A model generated the notes under the pieces. That model was given only the letters and a program-made list of their open reading frames with translations. It did no database searches and had not been told where the DNA came from. This document shows positions 42,109 through 50,292 of a DNA stretch of 64,000 bases, in pieces. The stretch is from assembly GCF_023715505.1 (NCBI RefSeq), contig NZ_JAMBOH010000015.1:62001-126000 (forward strand), read 5' to 3'. The position numbers and the translations under genes are program-made. The first letter of the stretch is position 1, and every line of letters starts with the position of its first letter. The stretch comes from Neobacillus cucumis. Lineage in GTDB: Bacteria; Bacillota; Bacilli; Bacillales_B; DSM-18226.

Positions 42109-42202
42109 AAAGAAAGGTATTAGGCAAATTTATTGTAGTATTTAAGTATGATCTATTTCAAGCACCTTGCTAGGTTATCTGACATGATATTCCGATTTGC
42201 AA

Positions 42203-42349
42203 TCACTTAAAATCAGAGGAATCGGTGTAATCATAACGGATCCCGTCTCTTTGGGCTTCTGTTATTTCTTTTACCTGCTCCGGATTAGATTGTTGAACTT
42301 CTTCGTTACTTCTTTGTTGATTAGTTTGCTGCCTATTATTTGACTTCAT
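42203..42349 (-). CDS. 48-residue polar protein, probably forespore
   Basis: ATG 42349 follows AAGGGGG at good spacing and the frame stops at 42203. The product is highly polar with a Gln/Asn-rich head (NNRQQTNQQRSNEE) and a Glu/Arg stretch ending GIRYDYTDSSDFK, like many minor spore proteins. There is no signal or hydrophobic segment. A SigG-like promoter and its own terminator support it being real. Family not recognised. Confidence 0.65.
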   Translation of the reverse strand: MKSNNRQQTNQQRSNEEVQQSNPEQVKEITEAQRDGIRYDYTDSSDFK

Positions 42350-42383
42350 CAAATTAACCCCCTTATTTCAATTTTCACCCCCA

Positions 42384-42413
42384 TATTATAACTTGAAAAT
42401 TTAATAATTATTC
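42384..42413 (-). promoter_or_regulatory. SigG-like promoter of the 48-residue gene
   Basis: On the minus strand GAATA and TATAATA are 18 bases apart, one mismatch (T for C) from GNATR-N18-CATNNTA. TATAAT could also serve SigA. Confidence 0.4.
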
Positions 42414-42538
42414 AGACCAGCATTTTTCGAGAAGTTTAACATTTAAGGTAATTAATAACTTGTGATTTTGGAGAAAATAAAGAAGTTGTCATAAAAGAAA
42501 AATAGACCGTGCAGCTTTTAAATAAAGGAAGTTTTTTA

Positions 42539-43636
42539 ATGGAAAAAATAAAAATTAATTCCTATCAAATGTTTGTCTTAGTAGTCCAGTTTGAAATGGG
42601 TAGTGCTATTCTATTTGCTCCAGGATCACAAGCGAAACAGGACGCTTGGATTAGTATTCTGCTTGGATTAGCAGGGGGTCTAGTCCTTTTTTTAGTATAT
42701 TTTCGTCTCTATAAATTCTTCCCTAATGTCCCACTGACTAGTTATCTTCAAATATTAGTCGGAAAATGGGTGGGACGGTTTATCGGATTTTTATATGTCC
42801 TGTATTTCACGTATCAAGCAACAAGAATATTGCGTGATTTTGGTGAGCTTTTACTAACGTCGATTTATACGAATACTCCATTGTTTATCATCAATTCACT
42901 AATGTTATTAACCATGATTTATGGGATTCATAAGGGACTTGAGGTTCTTGCAAGAGTTTCCGAGTTGTTTTTTATCTTTATCTATTTGTTTGCATTAGCG
43001 GGCTTTTTGGTGATTATGTTTTCTGATTTGATCCATTTAGAAAACATCAAACCGATTCTAGAAAATGGGGTAGAGCCTGTCATTAAAGCTTTCATGCAAA
43101 CGACGCTTTATTTCCCATTTGGAGAAATGGTTACCTTTACGATGCTTTTACCGTTTTTAAATAATCAAAAAAAAGCAAAATGGGTGTGTCTAGGTGGAAT
43201 GCTATTAGCAGGTATTAATATTGTGATTACTTCTGTAGTCAATATTTCTGTTCTTGGAGTAGATTATTTCACACGTTCTACTTTTCCACTGTTATCAACC
43301 ATTAGTAAAATTCATTTTACGAATTTTTTAGAAAGATTAGATGTATTCTATATTCTTTATGTAATCATAGGGGGTTTTTTTAAAATTACGATCTTTTTTT
43401 ATTGTGCGGTATATGGTGCTGCTGATATCTTTAAAATTGAAGATCATCGGAAGTTGGTTTTTCCGGTAGGGGTTATTATCTTATTTGGCTCTATTACCAT
43501 TGCAGCTAATTATTCGGAACATATCAATGAAGGAATGAAGTATATTCCATTCATTTTACATTTACCATTTCAAATTATTATTCCGATTGCACTGTTGATT
43601 ATAGCTTTTTTTCGATTTAGTAAAAGAGATAAGTAA
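42539..43636 (+). CDS. GerAB-family germinant permease (orphan)
   Basis: The 365-residue protein has ten or so membrane helices of the spore germination permease family: INSYQMFVLVVQFEMGSAIL at the start, then YFTYQATRILRDFGELLLTS, MLLTMIYGIHKGLEVLARVS and KAFMQTTLYFPFGEMVTFTM. GerAB subunits bind germinants in the spore inner membrane together with GerAA and GerAC. Neither partner is adjacent, so it must work with subunits encoded elsewhere. AAAGGAAG precedes ATG 42539. A terminator follows. Confidence 0.88.
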   Translation: MEKIKINSYQMFVLVVQFEMGSAILFAPGSQAKQDAWISILLGLAGGLVLFLVYFRLYKFFPNVPLTSYLQILVGKWVGRFIGFLYVLYFTYQATRILRDFGELLLTSIYTNTPLFIINSLMLLTMIYGIHKGLEVLARVSELFFIFIYLFALAGFLVIMFSDLIHLENIKPILENGVEPVIKAFMQTTLYFPFGEMVTFTMLLPFLNNQKKAKWVCLGGMLLAGINIVITSVVNISVLGVDYFTRSTFPLLSTISKIHFTNFLERLDVFYILYVIIGGFFKITIFFYCAVYGAADIFKIEDHRKLVFPVGVIILFGSITIAANYSEHINEGMKYIPFILHLPFQIIIPIALLIIAFFRFSKRDK

Positions 43637-43641
43637 TTAGC

Positions 43642-43668
43642 GGAGGGATAATTTCCCTCCATTTTTTA
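43642..43668 (+). terminator. gerAB-like gene terminator
   Basis: GGAGGGA pairs with TCCCTCC around TAATT and is followed by ATTTTTT. Confidence 0.88.
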
Positions 43669-43755
43669 CTGTTAAATATATTTTTTCATCATCAATCGCT
43701 GATGATGTATAGTTAAAAAAATGGCAGTTCCTTTCCAGGCTGAACAACGACACGA

Positions 43756-44316
43756 TTATATACCGGGGACTTTATTAAATAAATTGTCTTTTTGTTCCTC
43801 TCCTCTGTCTTGAGTATTTCCGTCCCGTTTTTCATTTAAAAGATCAGAAATCTCCTTACGAGTAATCGGTTGAGCATGTTCCATCAGTTCAAAGCCTAAT
43901 CCACCATCAGATTCAATCGTAGCGGTTTTTATATTAGCTATATAAGCGATGCCTTTTTGACGGAGTTTCATCTCCAGCTGTTCTGTTGTCAATCGTAATT
44001 TTTTTAAGTTATCTTCAACAATTCCTCCATCACGGATGACGACAGTTGCACTCCCGATTAAATATCGTTGGATTTTTTTAAACCTCATCTGAACATATTG
44101 AACCAAAATTAAGTAAAGGATGAAAAAAGTTAAAATAATTATAATTTGCCAGAATTTATGTTCTTTTATCGCATGTCCCATCGTTGTTCCGATTGCTAAG
44201 ATTATAATGACTTCGGAATTCGTCATTTTAGCCATAGATTTTTTTCCGGCAATCCTAAGTAATAGAGTACTTATAAAAAGTAAACCTAACGCTTCCCCTA
44301 GAAATGTTATATTCAT
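43756..44316 (-). CDS. DUF421/YetF-type membrane protein
   Basis: The 186-residue protein has three N-terminal membrane helices (EALGLLFISTLLLRIAGKK, SEVIIILAIGTTMGH and a third at about 60-80) and a cytoplasmic domain with TVVIRDGGIVEDNLKKLRLT, ELEMKLRQKGI-like and ATIESDGGLGFELMEHAQP. This is the YetF family, present in several paralogues in Bacillus and linked to spore and envelope functions. Length is a little shorter than YetF proteins (about 230). No neighbours in operon. Confidence 0.85.
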   Translation of the reverse strand: MNITFLGEALGLLFISTLLLRIAGKKSMAKMTNSEVIIILAIGTTMGHAIKEHKFWQIIIILTFFILYLILVQYVQMRFKKIQRYLIGSATVVIRDGGIVEDNLKKLRLTTEQLEMKLRQKGIAYIANIKTATIESDGGLGFELMEHAQPITRKEISDLLNEKRDGNTQDRGEEQKDNLFNKVPGI

Positions 44317-44687
44317 TTACCCACCTCATTTTGTATGTAGGTTTTCCAGTATCATCTGACATTATTTAAGAATGTACAAACATCGTTTTTACAATGATTG
44401 TTTTTTCAAAATAAACAGTTATTTTTCTTTTGTTAAGAGAAGATAACATTTCCTTTAAGAGTCAGTAACTAACCGTTATATCGACAAATTCTTAAAATTA
44501 TTCCTTTATAATGGCATCTTAGGGAAGGAAGCCATGCAATTTAAGTGTGTTTAGACCACGCAACGTAATTAAGCCAAGGGTTCCACAAACTTCATACTTC
44601 TAATTTCTCATCCAGTTACATACCTTCCTTCATGCAGCAAAAAATCAAATCAAAATGAAACAAGTATTTCACAGGAGGTCCTTTCAA
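44317..44687. other. Gap with probable leader of the FbpA-like gene
   Basis: A TATAAT at about 44510-44515 could start a transcript with a 170-base leader. In it GAAGGAAG (44524-44531) and CTTCCTTC (44624-44631) can pair across 92 bases, each next to a CATGCA. No T-box sequence is present. The structure is only suggestive. Confidence 0.3.
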
Positions 44688-44864
44688 GTGGAAAATTTAC
44701 TACGTAAAGCAGTCCAAACTAAAAGACAATTTCTCATTAATAAGCTTATTCAATCCGGTGTATATAAGAAAAATAATAAACATTTATATGAATGGACGTT
44801 AACCGAATTAGAGCAGGAGTATAACGCAAGCATATCCGACAATAAAAAACTAATAGTTAAATAA
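44688..44864 (+). CDS. FbpA-like small basic protein
   Basis: The 58-residue protein matches the Fur-regulated basic protein A family: ENLLRKAVQTKRQFLINKLI, then SGVYKKNNKHLYEWTLTELE. GTG 44688 follows AGGAGGT at eight bases. Bacillus FbpA assists the iron-sparing sRNA FsrA, but this paralogue has no Fur box and sits 15 bp before proC, so it may be a relative recruited to another role. It is co-directional with the proline genes. Confidence 0.72.
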   Translation: MENLLRKAVQTKRQFLINKLIQSGVYKKNNKHLYEWTLTELEQEYNASISDNKKLIVK

Positions 44865-44879
44865 GAAAGGAGAGATTGG

Positions 44880-45722
44880 ATGCTAAACAAACAGAGAATT
44901 GCATTAATTGGTGCTGGTTCCATGGCTGAGGCGATGATTTCTGGAATGATAAGATCTAAAAGAATTCCACCTAATCAAATTCTTGTTACCAACCGTAATA
45001 ATTCCGATAGATTAGCTGAATTAGAGAAGACATACGGAGTAAGAGGAAATCAAAGAGGAGATTTAAATCTGAAGGTAGTAGACATCATCATTCTAGCTAT
45101 GAAGCCAAAGGACATAATGGAAGCATTACGGTCGATAAAAAATGAGTTACACCCACATCAATTAGTGATTTCGGTCGTGGCTGGGATAGCAACGTCAATC
45201 ATAGAAGATCACCTGTTGGAGGGTCAGCAAGTCATTCGCGTAATGCCCAATACATCTTCCATGATTGGAGAATCCGCAACAGCTTTTGTCTCAGGTAAAA
45301 ATACAAGTACAGCTTCTGTAATGGTGGCCGAAGAATTATTAGCCTGCATGGGAACCATTTATCGATTGGATGAAGGGAAAATGGATATTTTTACTGGGAT
45401 TGCCGGAAGTGGGCCCGCCTATGTTTATTACCTAATGGAACACATTGAAAGGGCAGGAAAAGAAGGCGGGCTTGATGCTAAGACAGCAAGACAAATTGGG
45501 GTCCAGACCATTTTAGGGGCTGCCAAAATGATGATGCAGCAAAATGAAACACCTGCAGAATTGCGGGAAAAGGTAACCTCACCAAACGGGACAACAGCAG
45601 CCGGCCTTGAAGCCTTAAAAGTCCATGGAGGCGGCAAAGCTATTTTTCAAGCCATTAAGGGAGCCGAACAACGCTCAAAAGAATTAAGTTGGCAAATCCA
45701 AGAAATGATTAGTGAAAAATAG
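44880..45722 (+). CDS. proC: Pyrroline-5-carboxylate reductase
   Basis: The 280-residue enzyme reduces pyrroline-5-carboxylate to proline. The Rossmann motif is LIGAGSMAEAMISGM near residue 8, followed by NPxNR-like VTNRNNSDRL, ILAMKPKD, VRVMPNTSS-like IRVMPNTSSMIG and the C-terminal signature LREKVTSPNGTTAAGLEAL. ATG 44880 follows AAAGGAGAG. It is followed after 10 bp by glutamate 5-kinase, the arrangement of the osmotically induced Bacillus proHJ pair, so this may be proH. proA is absent. Confidence 0.93.
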   Translation: MLNKQRIALIGAGSMAEAMISGMIRSKRIPPNQILVTNRNNSDRLAELEKTYGVRGNQRGDLNLKVVDIIILAMKPKDIMEALRSIKNELHPHQLVISVVAGIATSIIEDHLLEGQQVIRVMPNTSSMIGESATAFVSGKNTSTASVMVAEELLACMGTIYRLDEGKMDIFTGIAGSGPAYVYYLMEHIERAGKEGGLDAKTARQIGVQTILGAAKMMMQQNETPAELREKVTSPNGTTAAGLEALKVHGGGKAIFQAIKGAEQRSKELSWQIQEMISEK

Positions 45723-45732
45723 GAGTGATTCG

Positions 45733-46851
45733 ATGACAATTGACTCGAAAAAGCGAGTTGTCATAAAAATTGGGAGCAGCTCACTTACGAGCCGACATGG
45801 GGAAATCAGCCGTAGGAAGCTAGAAAAATTAGTTGAAGAAATTGTTCAGTTAAAAGATGAAGGCCATGAGGTTTTATTGGTGTCATCGGGTGCCGTAGCA
45901 GCTGGCTACCGGAAACTTGGCTTAAATGAAAAACCGAACACCTTACCGGAAAAACAAGCATCTGCTTCGATTGGTCAGAGTTTGTTGATGGAAGTGTACT
46001 CAGAGTATTTCCTCTCACACGGCTATGTTGCTTCACAAATTTTAATCACTAGAGATGATTTTTTAAATGAAGATCGCTATAACAATGCCAGAAATACAAT
46101 CAATCTTTTATTGGACCACGGAATCGTCCCCATCATTAATGAGAACGACACGGTGACTGTCAATCGCATTCGTTTTGGTGATAATGATACCCTTTCTGCT
46201 AAAGTTGCCGCACTAATCGATGCGGATATGCTCATTATTTTATCTGACATAGATGGGCTTTATGATGGTGATCCCCGTAAACATCTTCATACCAAGCGAT
46301 TAGAGCATGTTCATGAAATTACCCCTAGTATAGAGGCGGCGGCAGGTGACTCTGGGAGTGCAGTTGGAACCGGTGGAATGAAATCTAAAATGGACGCCTT
46401 TAAAATTGCGATGGCATCGGGAATTCCTGCGTTTTTAGGAAAAGCAGGGACACCGAATATTTTACGAGATGCTGTGATGCAAAAAGCCAAAGGGACCTAT
46501 TTTACTTCAAACAAGAAATTCATTAGACTAAACTCCAAAAAACAATGGATTGCCTTTCATTCAGGACCGCGAGGAGAAGTGATGGTTGATGAAGCAGGAA
46601 AAGTTGTTATTGTCGAGAAAAAGGGATGCTTACAATTGGCTAATATTAAGGATGTAAAAGGACATTTTAACAAGGGTGAGGTTGTTAAAATTTTACATCA
46701 AAACGGTAAGGAAATTGGTCTTGGGATCATTAACTATTCCTCCGAGCAATTAGCCGATCCTAAAGATCTCTCGGAAAAGGAGTCAATACCTGCGGTCGAT
46801 AGTAATCATTTGGTTTGTCATCTGGGAGTTTCTACACCAATTAATATTTAA
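45733..46851 (+). CDS. proB: Glutamate 5-kinase with PUA domain
   Basis: The 372-residue enzyme phosphorylates glutamate, the first step of proline synthesis. Kinase motifs are VIKIGSSSLTSRHGE, LVSSGAVAAGYRKLG, INENDTVTVNRIRFGDND and VGTGGMKSKMDAF; a C-terminal PUA domain begins near 285 (GEVMVDEAGKVVIVEKKG). ATG 45733 follows TAGGAG with seven bases; the Met at 45712 lies inside proC. As in Bacillus proJ it is paired with proH-like proC and lacks proA next to it, which suggests osmoprotective proline synthesis. Confidence 0.93.
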   Translation: MTIDSKKRVVIKIGSSSLTSRHGEISRRKLEKLVEEIVQLKDEGHEVLLVSSGAVAAGYRKLGLNEKPNTLPEKQASASIGQSLLMEVYSEYFLSHGYVASQILITRDDFLNEDRYNNARNTINLLLDHGIVPIINENDTVTVNRIRFGDNDTLSAKVAALIDADMLIILSDIDGLYDGDPRKHLHTKRLEHVHEITPSIEAAAGDSGSAVGTGGMKSKMDAFKIAMASGIPAFLGKAGTPNILRDAVMQKAKGTYFTSNKKFIRLNSKKQWIAFHSGPRGEVMVDEAGKVVIVEKKGCLQLANIKDVKGHFNKGEVVKILHQNGKEIGLGIINYSSEQLADPKDLSEKESIPAVDSNHLVCHLGVSTPINI

Positions 46852-47006
46852 TGAGGGATTGGATGACTTTTATCAGAGATAAGATAGCGATAAATAAAAT
46901 AGGATCTCCACTCAAAAGCTTTATGCCCACAGTACATTAACGACTTTAAAATAGGTCAAGTGAGATAACTAAAGCTATCAAATATAGTTGCCGATCAGTC
47001 AACTGT
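46852..47006. other. Gap after proB
   Basis: No coding sequence, dyad or repeat is seen before the terminator at 47007; another 150 bases of plain AT-rich sequence follow it up to the tctB ribosome site. Confidence 0.5.
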
Positions 47007-47045
47007 AGGCCTTGTTTCGCTCCAAGAGCGTGCAAGGCCTTCTTT
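47007..47045 (+). terminator. proCB terminator
   Basis: AGGCCTTG pairs with CAAGGCCT, with an inner CGCTC/GAGCG stem, followed by TCTTT. Confidence 0.82.
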
Positions 47046-47194
47046 GTAGAAAAATGACCGCTTTACGTTTCCATATAATTAACCATCATAAGGACTAGTT
47101 AGACGAGGATATATTGGTTATAGGAGCACAATATTTAAGTAATTTATTTTATTGTAATGATGTAAAAAGCTGTAACGAAGGAGGGGGGCTTCCA

Positions 47195-47659
47195 TTGCGA
47201 ATAAGGCATCTATCACCTGACAATATAGGCGGGGTTACAGCCATTATTCTCGGCGCTCTGTCCATCTATGAATCGCTAAGGCTATATCCTTACAGCAATA
47301 AAATTCTCACTGGGGACCACACTTTTCCTGGGCTAATAGGTGTTCTTCTTGTCATATCAGGGGTAACCCTAATTTTTAAAAGAAATAAAAAAGAAGAGAA
47401 TGAACAGACCCTGCCTAAAGGAAGAATCGCATACATGATGTTAGGCGCGATTGGGATCCTATTGATTTATTGTCTTATCATTGATTTCATTGGTTACTTT
47501 TTCAGTACACTGCTCGCGTTCATCTTCCTCATAAAACTCATTGGAAATTATCGGTGGATCTTCTCAATATTTATTTCACTAATCTTCACAACAGTTTTGT
47601 ACTTATTATTTATAGTTCTTCTCAAAACACCATTTCCAGGTATTCAATTACCATTTTAA
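47195..47659 (+). CDS. tctB: Tripartite tricarboxylate transporter small permease TctB
   Basis: The 154-residue protein has four membrane helices and TctB features: GGVTAIILGALSIYESLR, FPGLIGVLLVISGVTLIF and FIGYFFSTLLAFIFLIKLIG-like sequence near 105-125. TTG 47195 follows AAGGAGGGGGG at seven bases; ATG or TTG codons upstream have no site. It begins the tctBAC operon. No TctDE two-component regulator is adjacent, so induction is unclear. Substrate is probably citrate or another carboxylate. Confidence 0.85.
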   Translation: MRIRHLSPDNIGGVTAIILGALSIYESLRLYPYSNKILTGDHTFPGLIGVLLVISGVTLIFKRNKKEENEQTLPKGRIAYMMLGAIGILLIYCLIIDFIGYFFSTLLAFIFLIKLIGNYRWIFSIFISLIFTTVLYLLFIVLLKTPFPGIQLPF

Positions 47660-47678
47660 GAAGGGGTGAAACATAAAA

Positions 47679-49193
47679 ATGGAATCCATCATGTATCTTT
47701 TACATGGACTAAATGAAGTCCTTACCCCTTTCAATTTATTGATTGTCCTATTGGGATCGGTTCTAGGAACCATTGTTGGCGTCCTCCCTGGTCTTGGGCC
47801 GACATCGGCGATTGCGATCCTCTTGCCAATGACCACGATCCTAGAGCCGGCACAAGGAATTATGATGATGGCAGGAATTTATTATGGGTCGATGTATGGA
47901 GGATCAACTACGGCCATTTTAATGAATATTCCTGGAGAGGCCTCCTCCGTACCCACCACATTGGATGGGTACCCATTGGCTAAAATGGGAAAAGGCGGGG
48001 CTGCCCTCGGTGTGGCCGCCATTGGCTCCTTTATTGCCGGAATCATTGGATTAATTGGTCTTGTTTTATTTGCGCCTATTCTCGCAGATCAAGCGCTAAA
48101 GTTCGGACCGCCAGAGTACTTTACGCTAATGCTCATTGCTTTGTTTATTTTATTTAATCTAACTGGGTATTCCTTTACAAAATCCATCATAATGGGATTG
48201 TTTGGTTTTTTAATTTCCTTGGTTGGGATTGGGGTTTCAAGCGGTTTGCCAAGATTTAATTTTGGGTTTAATGCTTTGACTGGCGGATTTGAAATGATTA
48301 GCGTGATTATCGGACTATTTGCCATCACTGAAGTTTTAAAAGGTCTCGAGGAGAAACGGGTGAGTATCAAACATGCAAAAATTAAAAATGCTTATCCAAA
48401 TAAGGAAGATATGAAAAAGAGTTTCTTTCCTATTATTAGAGGTAGTTTATTAGGGTTTTTTCTAGGAATATTACCTGGTGTTTCAGCAACGATTACTTCT
48501 TTCCTTTCGTATGACTTGGAAAAAAAGGTGTCTAAAAATCCGAGAAAATTTGGCAAGGGAGCCATTGAAGGGGTGGCGGGACCGGAATCAGCCAATAATG
48601 CCACAAGCTCAGGGGGATTTATCCCTTTATTGGCACTAGGGATCCCGGCATCACCGCCTCTTGCCATTTTGTTAGCAGCATTAATGATTTACGGTTTAAC
48701 TCCAGGTCCAGTTCTCTTTGAACAAAACAGCCAGCTGGTGTGGACGGTGATTGCGAGTATGTTTGTTGGCAATGTGATTCTACTAATATTGAATCTACCG
48801 TTGATTGGGTTATGGGCTAAGCTGACAGAAGTGCCATTTGGAATATTAGGACCTGTAATTTTAATGGTAAGTGTATTAGGAGCTTATTCTGTTCGAAACA
48901 GTATGTTTGATGTCATCGTCTCTATCGTTTTTGGAATATTGGGATATCTATTCCATAAATTTCAATGGCCCATTATCCCGTTTGTTTTATGTTTAGTGCT
49001 TGGTCCGAAAATGGAAAGTTCCTTTATCCAATCGTTAGAAATATCTTCAGGCAATTTGTTGATCTTTTTCCAAAGGCCGATTTCATTAACGTTACTTATA
49101 TTGGCGGGGATATTTCTCATCTTCTCGATATTTTTAATGAGACGTACGAAAAAGCGGATTCTTCAGGAGACGGGGGAAAAGATGGAATTTTAG
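47679..49193 (+). CDS. tctA: Tripartite tricarboxylate transporter large permease TctA
   Basis: The 504-residue protein has about twelve membrane helices, with the TctA signatures GTIVGVLPGLGPTSAIAILL near 30 and GFFLGILPGVSATITSFLSY near 260, plus GVAGPESANNATSSGGFIPL and LGIPASPPLAILLAALM. It forms the sodium- or proton-coupled channel. It lies 19 bp after tctB and ends one base before the tctC region, so the three are co-translated. AAGAAGGGGTG precedes the ATG. Confidence 0.93.
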   Translation: MESIMYLLHGLNEVLTPFNLLIVLLGSVLGTIVGVLPGLGPTSAIAILLPMTTILEPAQGIMMMAGIYYGSMYGGSTTAILMNIPGEASSVPTTLDGYPLAKMGKGGAALGVAAIGSFIAGIIGLIGLVLFAPILADQALKFGPPEYFTLMLIALFILFNLTGYSFTKSIIMGLFGFLISLVGIGVSSGLPRFNFGFNALTGGFEMISVIIGLFAITEVLKGLEEKRVSIKHAKIKNAYPNKEDMKKSFFPIIRGSLLGFFLGILPGVSATITSFLSYDLEKKVSKNPRKFGKGAIEGVAGPESANNATSSGGFIPLLALGIPASPPLAILLAALMIYGLTPGPVLFEQNSQLVWTVIASMFVGNVILLILNLPLIGLWAKLTEVPFGILGPVILMVSVLGAYSVRNSMFDVIVSIVFGILGYLFHKFQWPIIPFVLCLVLGPKMESSFIQSLEISSGNLLIFFQRPISLTLLILAGIFLIFSIFLMRRTKKRILQETGEKMEF

Positions 49194-49208
49194 ATGGGAG
49201 GAATGACG

Positions 49209-50225
49209 ATGAAGAAGAATTTTTCAGGAATACTTTCAACACTATTACTGTTAATGGTAGTTTTGACAGGGTGTTCATCTAACAATAACAGAACCAGCTC
49301 GGGCGGAAAAACGGCGGATTCCTATCCGACAAGGCAAATCGAATTGGTTGTTCCCTTTGCAGCAGGGGGCGGTGTGGATTTAGCTGCGAGAGCCGTTGCT
49401 GAATATTTGAGCAAAGAATGGGGGGAATCTGTGGTTGTTACAAACAAACCGGGCGGCGGGGGGATTATAGGAGCACAGTACGCCTTAAAGGAAGCAAAGG
49501 CGGATGGTTATACCGTGTTAGTGAATAATAATTCCTCAACAACGATGTATGAAGCAGGAAATTCCAATCCAACTTTAACCGCAAAAGATAATCTATTTAT
49601 TTCCCGGGTGGCGGAAGGTACACTGGCATATGCTGTAAAAGCCGATGCGCCTTGGAATAGTTTTAAAGAGTTTACAGACTGGGTCAAGAAAAATCCAGAA
49701 AAACTAACATGGGCCAGCGTCGGACCAGCAGGTTTCTCCGCTTTTGGGGTTGCTGAATGGCTTGATGCCATCGATGTGGATTATACGAAAACGAGTATGG
49801 TATCTTCTGAAGGGGCTAGTGACTCCACCGCAAAGGTCGCTGGTGGTCATGTTATTTTGGCAGTTCACACAGTAGGAGAATTATATTCCCTTGCAGAGTC
49901 TGGAAAAATTAAAATTCTTGCCGTTCAATCTTCCGAACGCAGTCCACTTTTCCCGGATGTTCCGACAGTGGAGGAGGAAGGCTTTAAAGGATTAACAGTG
50001 AAATGGTGGACTGGATTATCGTTTGCAGCTGGAACACCAGATGAAATTGTGAAAAAGTGGGATCAAGCGGTTGCGAAAATGGAAAAAAACGAGAAGTTTA
50101 TGAAAGAGTTAGAGAAAATTAAATTGGATCCTTCCTATCTAAATTCAAAAGATTTTACGAAAGCGGTGAAGGAAGAAACGGAGAGGTATACGGAATTGGC
50201 TGAAAAGACAGGGATACGGAAATAA
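49209..50225 (+). CDS. tctC: Tripartite tricarboxylate transporter binding lipoprotein TctC
   Basis: The 338-residue lipoprotein has a signal with lipobox LTGC (Cys near 22), followed by the TctC/BugT domain: YPTRQIELVVPFAAGGGVDL, VVTNKPGGGGIIGAQYAL, VGPAGFSAFGVAEWLDAI and LAVQSSERSPLFPDVPTVEE. These form the carboxylate-binding pocket of the family. ATG 49209 lies seven bases after GGGAGG and is chosen over 49194. It delivers substrate to TctAB. A strong hairpin follows. Confidence 0.92.
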   Translation: MKKNFSGILSTLLLLMVVLTGCSSNNNRTSSGGKTADSYPTRQIELVVPFAAGGGVDLAARAVAEYLSKEWGESVVVTNKPGGGGIIGAQYALKEAKADGYTVLVNNNSSTTMYEAGNSNPTLTAKDNLFISRVAEGTLAYAVKADAPWNSFKEFTDWVKKNPEKLTWASVGPAGFSAFGVAEWLDAIDVDYTKTSMVSSEGASDSTAKVAGGHVILAVHTVGELYSLAESGKIKILAVQSSERSPLFPDVPTVEEEGFKGLTVKWWTGLSFAAGTPDEIVKKWDQAVAKMEKNEKFMKELEKIKLDPSYLNSKDFTKAVKEETERYTELAEKTGIRK

Positions 50226-50231
50226 AGGGAA

Positions 50232-50278
50232 CAAGGGGACGGTTCTCATGCTTCACAAGCATGAAAACCGTCCCCTTT
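50232..50278 (+). terminator. tctBAC terminator, built from the dispersed repeat
   Basis: AAGGGGACGGTT and AACCGTCCCCTTT pair with inner TCATGCTT/AAGCATGA. The left arm includes the 19-base sequence also found at 1621-1639. Confidence 0.9.
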
Positions 50279-50292
50279 GCTCTCAACTAATC

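Noticed and set aside
44520..44640. T-box or other riboswitch before the FbpA-proC genes
   Set aside because: No T-box sequence or terminator/antiterminator pair was seen, only a weak long-range pairing.
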